NCBI GenBank assembly: GCA_021775415.1
Contig: JAJFHV010000020.1
Span: 162,686 to 226,685 of the forward strand
Length of the DNA stretch: 64,000 nt
Source of the DNA: Hyphomicrobiales bacterium
GTDB lineage: Bacteria; Pseudomonadota; Alphaproteobacteria; Rhizobiales; Rhizobiaceae
Direction: 5' to 3'
Every line of letters begins with the position of its first letter. Positions within the stretch are counted from its first letter, which is position 1. A program made the position numbers and the translations under genes. The notes beneath the pieces are model-generated. The model was not told the DNA's origin. It was given only the letters and a program-made list of their open reading frames with translations, and did no database searches. Below, in pieces: positions 58,901 through 64,000 of this stretch.

Positions 58901-61721
58901 CGTTGATTGTAACGATGAACTCCTGCTCGATGCTCTCGCCCTCAGCCAGAAAATCAACTGCAGAATCATTAACCGTGAAGGTCCACTTGACTGTGTCTGT
59001 CGCATCATTCACCGGATCAAGCGTTAGCGCACCGAGCTCCGTAACACCGGTTGGCAACAGGCTGCCCCCATCGGTGACGGATCGGCCGGTAACCAATGCG
59101 GTATGCGTATCCGTCAGGTCCACATCCGCAAACGTGATCGTACCCATGTCCATCAGGTCAGATGTCAGCTCAGGGTCCGGTGCAGTTGCGTTATCGGCAA
59201 TCTCCGTGACCGCACCTGCATGATCGGCTGCCAAAGATTCAATCGTCGGCGCATCATTGGTGCTACTGGTGCCGTTGATGACAATTGTCACCACCTGCGT
59301 AACCGTCGGATTGGCCGTGTTCTGATCATCAATCGTGATCGTGAATTCCTGAGTAATGCTCTCGCCTTCCGCCAGGAAGTCCACATCCGCATCACTGACC
59401 GTGAACGTCCACTTCACCGTGTCTGTTCCATCATTCACCGGATCAAGCGTCAATACGCCCAGTGAGGTAACACCTGTTGGAAGAAGGCCTGCGCCATCGG
59501 TAACCGTCGCACCCGTTGCTGTCGTCGTGGCATCCACAACGATGCTCGCAAGATGCGTGTCAGTAAGGTCCACATCGTTAAATGTGATCGTACCCATGTC
59601 CACAAGGTCAGTTGTCAGCTCGGCTGGTGCTGTGGAATTATCTACAATCTCCGTAACCTCACCTTCAGCATCCGTTGTTGCTGCGACAATCGTCGGTGTA
59701 TCGTTGGTGCCGGTAATGGTGACCATCACGTCTATAGTATTAGTATCAGTTTCGTTAGTTGCATCCCCTGCACCAACGCCACTGTTGTCGGTTACTATAA
59801 TTGTGAGAACCTGTTCGAGCGTTTCACCTTCGCCCAGGAAATCAATTTCGTTTTCCTGGACGGTGTATGTCCATTTAACGTCACCGGTTACGGGTCCTGG
59901 CGTCGAAGCCACCGTGCCATCCGGATTTAATACGAGATCCGACTCTGTTCCTGCAGGTACGCCTGTTTCACTTAGTAGCAGTTGAAACGAGCCGACGGGA
60001 GCAATCGATTCCGTGGTGGCATCAAACTTGGTCCAGGTCACACCCGTTGAACCTTGAGACGTGGTGAGCGAGTCCTTTGTATCAATGTCCAGGAAGGTTG
60101 CTGAACCCATCACTGTACGGGTCGTGACCGTGTCGCCAGTAGTGTTGTCTGCTTCGACAAAGGAGTCTGACAGTTTGGTTGTTGCTATACTCGTAAATTC
60201 CGGGGTGTCGTTTCTACCCGTTATAGTAATGGTTACCGTCGCGGTATCCGTGAACCCGTTTGGATCAGCGATAGTGTAGGTGAAGGAATCGGTGGTCTGA
60301 TCGTTTAAACTGAGAAAATCAAACGCATCATTCGCGTTATAACTTATGCCGCCGGTTTGAGAGATCACAAGGATTGCGCCGGAAGGGAGAGGAATAATGG
60401 TTGCGGTGATCGTTGGAGTAAATGCCAGATCATTGCCATTGACCTGGGTTACTTTCAGCGCAAATCCATCCGGGTCGACATCGGGACCACCGCCATCTGC
60501 CGAAATCACATTTACACCAGCAAGAACAGTTTCCTCATCTGTTTCAAACAGGTCATCGCCGGCAATGGGGGGGTCATCCTTGTCTCCCGTATCCAAGCCA
60601 CCTTGCCCGCCTTCGTCCCCCAGACCGCCACTGTCATCGCCCAGACTTCCATCCCCTTCGTTTGAAGATGCGGTTGCATTGAAGGCAACCTGGCTAAACG
60701 AATTGGAACTATCAACCGCAGCCTTTTCACCAAAGGCAGACGCATAAACATCGCGGATTTCATCCAGTGCTGCCTTGTCCTCGAGCAAATCGAGCCCAGA
60801 CTTGCCAATCTCGACGGCTTCCTTGGAGAGGGTTGTTACCAACCATTTGGTGCCGGTTGATTCTACCGTGCCGATGAGCTCGCCGGAGACTTTGTCATAC
60901 AGGTCATACCTACCAACGGTTTCAACTCCGCCTTCGGCGGTAAGGTCCGGCAGAATTGTAAATTCTACGAGGCCCAGTTCGGTGTTGATTTTCAAACTGG
61001 GTGTTGTTCCGCGGATGCCCATGGTTGCAACCGGGGTTTCTATCTTCATGCCACCGGAAGGGGCAATGGCCCCAGTGGCGAAAACAAACGAACCCTGAAC
61101 CAGGTTGAACACCATGGAGTTTTCAGCTTCGTTGTTTGGATTATAGATCAGTTCATTCAGCACCATTTTTGCATTGCCGGACATCGTAAACACAGTGCCG
61201 TCAGTAAATGAGATGCCAAGATCGGAATCCGCCCCGGTATTGATCACGTCTCCCTGATAAACGGGTGCACCGACTTCGAGTTGTCCCTCAACCCCATCCA
61301 GTTGTTTGTTTGAAGCTGTGCCGGTTAGCTTGACTACCTCACCAATCTTGATCAATCCGGCAGCAATCTCGTCGCTTTGCGCATACTGGCCTGGTGAGGC
61401 CGGGCCAGCTAACGCCGAAACCACATCAAAAGGAAGGAACGCTCCATTGGGTGCGGTAAGGTTGCCGCCGGTGTCAGAGCCGAAATAGTTTTCAATGACG
61501 AGGCTTTCGCCATTTTGGGATATGATCAGGTGGTCGCCGTCCCGGGAATAATCTCCGGTAAACAGCAATTCTGCCTCGACATGAATTGCCTCAGCTAATC
61601 CACCGTTAACAATTTTAATGGAGTCGTGTAAGGAGTTCCCGTTGGTGCTTTGCACGTCCGAGAACATCGAAGACAGCGGGCCCACCCCCCCGTCAAAAGC
61701 GCCCCCGCTTTTGCCAGACAT
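52971..61721 (-). CDS. Giant RTX-type surface protein with FecR, VCBS and propeller repeats
   Basis: A 2916-residue type I secreted protein without an N-terminal signal. Approximate layout: 1-130 leader domain (AELLFTGDYSRDGDHLIIS); 145-300 FecR-like domain (GDVINTGADSDLGISFTDGT, PVATMGIRGTTP); 310-390 Gly/Asp/Ser-rich linker; 390-505 cadherin-like; 505-1225 VCBS-type repeats; 1330-1470 jelly-roll (discoidin-like); 1480-1630 more cadherin-like; 1630-2015 propeller-like repeats; 2020-2430 seven FG-GAP-like repeats (FGxxVxI...VVGAxxDD...GSxYVY); 2495-2635 second jelly-roll; 2775-2820 RTX nonapeptides (GLAGNDILIGGEGIDMLTGG); then the C-terminal secretion signal. AAGGAA precedes the ATG. Its exporter is encoded convergently. 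Likely a calcium-dependent adhesin or biofilm protein; ligand unknown. Confidence 0.9.
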   Translation of the reverse strand: MSGKSGGAFDGGVGPLSSMFSDVQSTNGNSLHDSIKIVNGGLAEAIHVEAELLFTGDYSRDGDHLIISQNGESLVIENYFGSDTGGNLTAPNGAFLPFDVVSALAGPASPGQYAQSDEIAAGLIKIGEVVKLTGTASNKQLDGVEGQLEVGAPVYQGDVINTGADSDLGISFTDGTVFTMSGNAKMVLNELIYNPNNEAENSMVFNLVQGSFVFATGAIAPSGGMKIETPVATMGIRGTTPSLKINTELGLVEFTILPDLTAEGGVETVGRYDLYDKVSGELIGTVESTGTKWLVTTLSKEAVEIGKSGLDLLEDKAALDEIRDVYASAFGEKAAVDSSNSFSQVAFNATASSNEGDGSLGDDSGGLGDEGGQGGLDTGDKDDPPIAGDDLFETDEETVLAGVNVISADGGGPDVDPDGFALKVTQVNGNDLAFTPTITATIIPLPSGAILVISQTGGISYNANDAFDFLSLNDQTTDSFTYTIADPNGFTDTATVTITITGRNDTPEFTSIATTKLSDSFVEADNTTGDTVTTRTVMGSATFLDIDTKDSLTTSQGSTGVTWTKFDATTESIAPVGSFQLLLSETGVPAGTESDLVLNPDGTVASTPGPVTGDVKWTYTVQENEIDFLGEGETLEQVLTIIVTDNSGVGAGDATNETDTNTIDVMVTITGTNDTPTIVAATTDAEGEVTEIVDNSTAPAELTTDLVDMGTITFNDVDLTDTHLASIVVDATTTATGATVTDGAGLLPTGVTSLGVLTLDPVNDGTDTVKWTFTVSDADVDFLAEGESITQEFTITIDDQNTANPTVTQVVTIVINGTSSTNDAPTIESLAADHAGAVTEIADNATAPDPELTSDLMDMGTITFADVDLTDTHTALVTGRSVTDGGSLLPTGVTELGALTLDPVNDATDTVKWTFTVNDSAVDFLAEGESIEQEFIVTINDGNTATPTVTQVVTIVINGTNDAAIIAVKPVAPEGAVVEDVTDPTLTDMGSIGFTDVDLTDTHTVSAVFKESDHPSGLATQLGSISTVTVSPDTTGTGLGGEIDWIYTVANSAVQFLAEGQTVTETHTITLDDANTGGMVTRDIEVTITGVNDAAIIAVKPVAPEGAVVEDVTDPTLTDMGSIGFTDVDLTDTHTVSAAFKSSDHPSGSATQLGSISTVTVSPDTTGTGLGGEIDWIYTVANSAVQFLAEGQTVTETHTITLDDANTGGMVTRDIEVTITGINDAPDVLNPPITVGVTEDGSSSTVDPLSNASDVDGDALFISNVDVTLPAGVTYSGNNPTVPEPAGFTLTNTNNITLSGAQIEVGGDTSDNPDVTGGNAGTLLAYTASGDFWAAPTQSPVYGVHNLNDGDVGTGVPSDGLYAIADDTGNPITLDFGGATIVGSIAIYHGYDHRDNGSYTLKDGAGNVLGSWDVTGATGVSTNDGVHSFWLTLDNPVSTDSLVLEYSSTEVTAFGEASFREIQVFAPTVQEFSLDPSDASFQDLADGATRDVTVAYDVNDGIDTTPNSITWTVTGVNDAPVLSGGLAATVDQSATVAITTTDLNFTDVDDGAADVTFTVTSETNGSVLVNGVAATSFTGTQLAADEISFQQDGSSGTTASFDVSVEDGNEDSSVPVAQTFNVTVNPAAAGEFVPVGSEIHVDAALGATFEGSHSITQLDNGGYAVAWHSNDGDDDVFIRVVDASGNVVVNGAQVNTVNSFGSQFDPSITTVSGGFVVTYTSDNGNDVFFQRYDNAGAKLGGEIQSNDFATGDASHFDIAGLSGGGFVATWETTVQDGNGTAVAARVYDATGNPITPAGNPTGASFVVNTTTTGNQSDPSVTALSTGGFGITWRGADGNPYYQQFDASGGASLLVTELQLSTSGAGLSAPSITELTGGDLLAVWEDNSGADGSGAGIRAVIFPNGPPASIGTEFTINTTTAGSQTEPSVTALADGGFFVVWDSADSNGTGVFGQQFAANGDPVGSEILINENETGDQFTNRDNGGEVVTQLDNGNIAVTYTNGTDVFARILEPSDAHLESLKLTAFDAAAGNEFGKQVSINDNGVLVVGVENDDDNGLNAGAAYVYVPNGTGGFKDAIKLTASDGAADDLFGRAVSINNTGTVVVGAHFDDDNGTSSGSIYVYKPDASGVYTELVKLTPPDGVAFDVFGELLAINDSGLILVASVLDDDNSFTNSGSVYLYTPDALGGYSNAPLKLTAPDGAADDNFGRSVDINSSGTAVVGASHDDETFTNSGSMYFFASDGAGGFNAPIRFSGGDPNTNAQFGHAVAINDNGIIVVGAPGDDANGAFSGAIYIFKPDIAGGLDLIGKFSPSASDGAPGDNFGISVAINANGEIVVGADLDDDIVAGADSGSVYVYQPGALGDYSGTPVKITPPDGAAGDNFGTSVSISDDGTIVVGANLDDTNPVDAGSVYIFTPDGAGGYDTTPNAAPVVTVAQASLGLTTVAASPPDGPSQLVPAGADSAPAAEMQTIQPFLDPLNIASQAAGASAAVVSDVLATHTILHDAAGLNDSTYGNPSSWVPNDDGAGTTDWLKIELAQSEIIDTVLLGHDRTNNFGGRDPGQIKIFVAASDDVYASGNTNNDTVEYNLVFDSLTDVSYVNQDDTLSVKFDPIEARYVKIEFSARDVSIDEVQIHKAVTGGGVLIYEHNTGNSTILSAGAQVIDSAITVTDADDTMLVGATVSITQNFDAGGDILGFVNQNSISGAYDETTGILTLTGVDTVANYQTALQSVSFINNSSNPVTADREISFVANDGTDDSVVATSTVVVPDLTIVADGGDNILTGTIAGDTLMGLAGNDILIGGEGIDMLTGGLGADQFVLLDDTDGTLEVDQILDFNTSEDILNIEELVSVGFDPTMPGNEITFEQPGGAGTDMVMSVDGLAVASLAGISFGNTVDVIFDSSMEAIQVQVMMGGGIS
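58048..58833 (-). repeat. Tandem 393-bp direct repeat within the giant gene
   Basis: Two adjacent copies (58048-58440 and 58441-58833) encode the same 131-residue VCBS-type unit (residues about 963-1225). The flanks are nearly identical at the DNA level, while about 80 bp in the middle of each copy (about 58235-58315 and 58628-58708) differ at many third positions and a few amino acids (VFKES versus AFKSS). Less similar relatives of the unit continue to about 60200. Confidence 0.92.
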
Positions 61722-62226
61722 GCTAATTCCTTACTAATCCCTTAAACTCTACGCTTTATTTATCATTTCTGCAATCCAGAGATGTGAGTTTTACCACAAT
61801 TTGAGGATTATGATTAATTGCCCAATCTGGCAGGATTCAGGGCATTTCAGTACTGGGAGAGCACGCTGGTTTTGGTGGAGCGGCTCAAACCGTCAAATTA
61901 ATTGATTTTACTGGCTGTGCAGTCAGTCCAATGCGAAACGGTCTCTACTGAAATTTTCCCTGTTATAGGGGAATTTACAGGGAAGTTTTGCAGTTTTGGT
62001 CAGAACACCCATATTAATGCGGGAATACCAACGGAATTTCAAAGGGTTAGGGCTCAAATTCCCTAAACATTAGAACAGGGAAATTAACCTGAAAAACAGG
62101 GAATAATTTTTATCTAACAGGGAATGGTGACTGTAACGGAAAATGGCTGCTTTCGGAGATAAAGCGGGCGTCGGATGAAGATCAGTTTATGTCCATTAAT
62201 GACCCAAAGCGGACATTCAGCGATCA
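61722..62226. promoter_or_regulatory. Upstream region of the giant gene
   Basis: About 500 bases without a gene lie between the giant gene start and the porin terminator. The half nearest the porin (61956-62124) holds the phased ACAGGGAA array described separately. Near the start, on the minus strand, a weak TTGCAG-N17-TAGAGT promoter-like pair can be seen about 30-60 bases before the ATG, and AAGGAA is the ribosome site. Such a long, AT-rich leader region suggests complex control. No small RNA is assigned. Confidence 0.6.
61956..62124. promoter_or_regulatory. Phased ACAGGGAA operator array
   Basis: ACAGGGAA occurs at 61977, 62075, 62096 and 62117, and its complement TTCCCTGT at 61956. The last three direct copies are spaced exactly 21 bases apart, and the inverted copy is also 21 bases from its partner. 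Half-site TTCCCT at 62059 faces the copy at 62075. Twenty-one bases equal two DNA turns, so a bound protein would sit on one face of the helix. The array lies 235-403 bases upstream of the giant gene's start codon and downstream of the porin terminator. Confidence 0.75.
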
Positions 62227-62258
62227 ACAAAAAACCCGCCAAGCAAGCCTGGCGGGTT
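62227..62258 (-). terminator. Rho-independent terminator of the porin gene
   Basis: On the minus strand, AACCCGCCA (62250-62258 complement) pairs with TGGCGGGTT (62233-62241 complement) in nine perfect pairs around an 8-base loop, followed by a run of T residues (complement of 62227-62234). It lies 53 bases after the porin stop codon. Confidence 0.93.
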
Positions 62259-62310
62259 AGTAAATGTTCTATTTCAGGCGCTGGTTCGTAGCACCACTGG
62301 AGTCTCAGTC

Positions 62311-63696
62311 TTAGAAGTCGCGGCGAACCGTAACTTCCCAGTTGTTGTAGTCGAAGCTTGTCCCGAACAGCTGAGCACCGTTAACCAGGTAGGAAGCCGA
62401 ATTTTCGGACTCACCCTGGGTGTAGGATGCCTTGACGTGGAAGCCCGGGGCTGCTGCAGGATACCAGTTAAGACCAACAGACCACTGGTCTGTGTCGCCT
62501 TCCTTGATGCCGGAAACAAAAGCACCACCCGCAGCGTTCACACAGCCCAATCCGGTTGCAGTTACCGCTCCTGCCGGACGCAGGGAACTACCGCCAGCAA
62601 TACCAGGACAAGCGTTACCACCTTCGATGTGGTAGTAGTTGGCCCAGAACTGAACTTCATCCGTCAGGACCATGCCGTAAGCGACACCCCAAACACTTTC
62701 AGCGTTTTCTGTCAGCAGATTAGAGTGGACATAGGCGGTGTTGTAATCGCCATCAGCCATGTACATGGCCCAAAGCGTTGCACCAGGTGCCATGCTGGAG
62801 AGATCAACATTTGCACTGACTTTGTATGCCCAACCACCAATATCCGTAACTGTCATTGGAGCGGGTGCACCGCCTACTACAAGAGTCATTTCAGGTGCAA
62901 GTGAATCGTGTACTGCCGTACCAGCAATGCCCCATCCGTCACCGGAGTAGTTGAAACCAGCATAGAAGTTTGCACGACCATCGGTACCACCAGCATTGGT
63001 AGCGTTACCGAATGCATCACGACCATAGTCGATGCGTGGATCGTCAGCACCAACTGTGATTGCAAGACCATCTGCTGCCCAAGTGTAGTCAGCAAGGGTT
63101 GCGTCATCAAAGCCGTAGAAGCCATCTGGATAAATAATACCAGAAGCAACTGACGCTACTGATTCAGCGTTGATCCAGCCGTAACCGTGGTTGGTTGTCC
63201 AGTAGTTGTCGGAGAAACCGAAACGGAAACCGGCGATTGAGATCAATGCCCGGTCCATGTCGACGTCAACGTCAACGTTGGATTGACCTGCTTCAAGACG
63301 ATACTGGGCGCGCAATGTGCCCCAATCAGTCTCGTTACGGGTGTCGATGTTCAAGCGCGCCCGTTGGCCCCAAAGGGTGAAGCTTATATCGTTACGTGTT
63401 GGTATCAAACCAGTCGCCTCTGAACCACCACCGAGAACACCACCAATACCTTGGAGCCCGTTGCCTGCTACATCATTCGATTTGAGGTGCGTTTTTTCAT
63501 AGCTTGATCGCACGAAGCCGTTAAAGCTGATGCAGGTTTCTGTTCCCGGGATATAGAAGAACCCGGAACCGTAGGCATCACAGATGCGTACGTATTCTAC
63601 TGGCTCCGGCTCAACGACGATAGCGTCGGCGGCCTGAGCACCGGTTGCAACAACCATGGCTGCTGCAGAACCCAAAAGAAGGGCTTTGATTTTCAT
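62311..63696 (-). CDS. Omp2b-type general porin
   Basis: A 461-residue outer-membrane porin of the rhizobial/Brucella Omp2 family. The signal peptide MKIKALLLGSAAAMVVATGAQA precedes the conserved ADAIVVEPEPVEYVRICDAYG and GSGFFYIPGTETCISFNGFVR, with two Cys that form the family disulfide. The remainder alternates beta-strands (LNIDTRNETDWGTLRAQYRLEA, FRFGFSDNYWTTNHGYGW) and ends with the aromatic NNWEVTVRRDF typical of outer-membrane barrels. It forms a diffusion pore for small hydrophilic solutes. It is monocistronic with its own terminator, and its ribosome site lies in a small RNA hairpin loop. Confidence 0.95.
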   Translation of the reverse strand: MKIKALLLGSAAAMVVATGAQAADAIVVEPEPVEYVRICDAYGSGFFYIPGTETCISFNGFVRSSYEKTHLKSNDVAGNGLQGIGGVLGGGSEATGLIPTRNDISFTLWGQRARLNIDTRNETDWGTLRAQYRLEAGQSNVDVDVDMDRALISIAGFRFGFSDNYWTTNHGYGWINAESVASVASGIIYPDGFYGFDDATLADYTWAADGLAITVGADDPRIDYGRDAFGNATNAGGTDGRANFYAGFNYSGDGWGIAGTAVHDSLAPEMTLVVGGAPAPMTVTDIGGWAYKVSANVDLSSMAPGATLWAMYMADGDYNTAYVHSNLLTENAESVWGVAYGMVLTDEVQFWANYYHIEGGNACPGIAGGSSLRPAGAVTATGLGCVNAAGGAFVSGIKEGDTDQWSVGLNWYPAAAPGFHVKASYTQGESENSASYLVNGAQLFGTSFDYNNWEVTVRRDF

Positions 63697-64000
63697 TGTT
63701 TTGACCCCCAGTCAAAATCGCTTAATTTGGATTTTCCAGGATTCCAGCTATTTGGAATAACCCCATGAAAAACCCGTGAACCATTGGGATAGGACGCCCC
63801 ACACGCGCTCAACCTGAGAGCAAACATACAAAACACGGCGCTTTTCACAATCACCTGAAGTCAGAATCACTTGAAATTCGCCTCTGCCACGCTGTTTCCG
63901 GATCAAAAGTGGCAATTTGGCCACACAATCAGCTCGCCTGTGGATGAAATACCCGGAAGTCACCGACAAAACGATAACTCACAATACCCAGTCGCAATGT
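63697..64000. promoter_or_regulatory. Upstream region of the porin gene
   Basis: About 300 bases to the window edge contain no convincing gene; a 73-codon TTG-start frame on the minus strand was rejected. The region must hold the porin promoter and a leader. Apart from the hairpin next to the start codon no clear dyad or consensus promoter was seen. Confidence 0.5.
63699..63717 (-). promoter_or_regulatory. Ribosome-site hairpin before the porin start codon
   Basis: In the porin mRNA, UUUUGAC and GUCAAAA (63711-63717 and 63699-63705) form seven perfect pairs around the loop UGGGG, which contains most of the Shine-Dalgarno sequence GGGGGU. The start codon follows two bases after the stem. The structure could gate ribosome access. 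Confidence 0.5.

Noticed and set aside
58266..59985. Several 100-250-codon plus-strand frames inside the giant gene
   Set aside because: They repeat with the same period as the minus-strand VCBS units and are mirror images of the repeat coding.
63748..63969. 73-codon minus-strand frame upstream of the porin
   Set aside because: It starts at TTG, has no ribosome site, no recognisable motif and Cys/Arg/Trp-rich composition typical of chance frames; it also occupies the expected porin promoter.
1..64000. tRNA, rRNA, insertion sequences, prophage or att sites
   Set aside because: None was recognised on reading the gaps; gene content and spacing look like ordinary chromosome. A tRNAscan/Rfam run would settle small RNAs.

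Overview
The window is a stretch of chromosome from an alphaproteobacterium, most likely a (probably marine) member of the Hyphomicrobiales. The support is a Brucella/Rhizobium-type porin at the right end, an opgC-opgG-opgH glucan operon, many ABC transporters of the dipeptide and branched-chain amino acid classes, and close packing of genes in short operons with 1-11 bp overlaps. No rRNA, tRNA, CRISPR array, insertion sequence or prophage gene was recognised.

Layout. 1-1.3 kb: the 3' end of a thiamine-diphosphate (TPP) enzyme overlapping an ABC ATPase gene. 1.35-6.15 kb: an acyl-CoA beta-oxidation set (thiolase, two SDR dehydrogenases, a MaoC hydratase, and a divergent ACAD10/11-like acyl-CoA dehydrogenase). 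6.2-13.2 kb: cysQ, then the opgC-opgG-opgH operon with a TPR-like gene upstream. 13.5-18.6 kb: a second TPP enzyme divergent from a tight four-gene cluster of radical SAM enzyme, MTA-phosphorylase-type enzyme and two transferases of the TIGR04283/TIGR04282 type (families named for arsenosugar synthesis); no arsM or arsS is present. 18.6-20.8 kb: a CHASE2 adenylate/guanylate cyclase. 21-28.4 kb: an esterase and a dipeptide-type ABC system whose operon ends in a phosphodiesterase. 28.4-38.7 kb: a livKGFHM-type importer followed by a CocE/NonD hydrolase and a beta-propeller protein, with a uronate-dehydrogenase-like enzyme and an FAD oxidoreductase upstream. 38.8-41.3 kb: a CueR-type regulator with its divergent DUF4396 membrane protein target, carbonic anhydrase and a LysR regulator. 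41.4-46.3 kb: a luciferase-like monooxygenase, an alpha/beta hydrolase, an IclR regulator, and a methanethiol-oxidase/CoA-binding/rhodanese operon. 46.6-61.7 kb: a complete type I secretion system (TolC, ABC, HlyD) convergent with a 2916-residue RTX-type surface protein and a catalytically altered L,D-transpeptidase-like protein. 62.3-63.7 kb: the porin.

The most interesting items are: (i) the radical SAM/phosphorylase/transferase cluster, which looks like a pathway to a 5-substituted 5-deoxyribosyl glycoside but without the arsenic genes; (ii) the giant secreted protein with its own exporter and a co-oriented YcbB-like protein that has lost the nucleophilic cysteine; (iii) an array of ACAGGGAA half-sites phased at 21 bp upstream of the giant gene; and (iv) a textbook 19-bp-spacer MerR-type promoter that ties DUF4396 to copper sensing.

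All functional calls come from reading motifs and gene order by eye. No database search was run, and start codons were chosen from visible Shine-Dalgarno sequences and family length.
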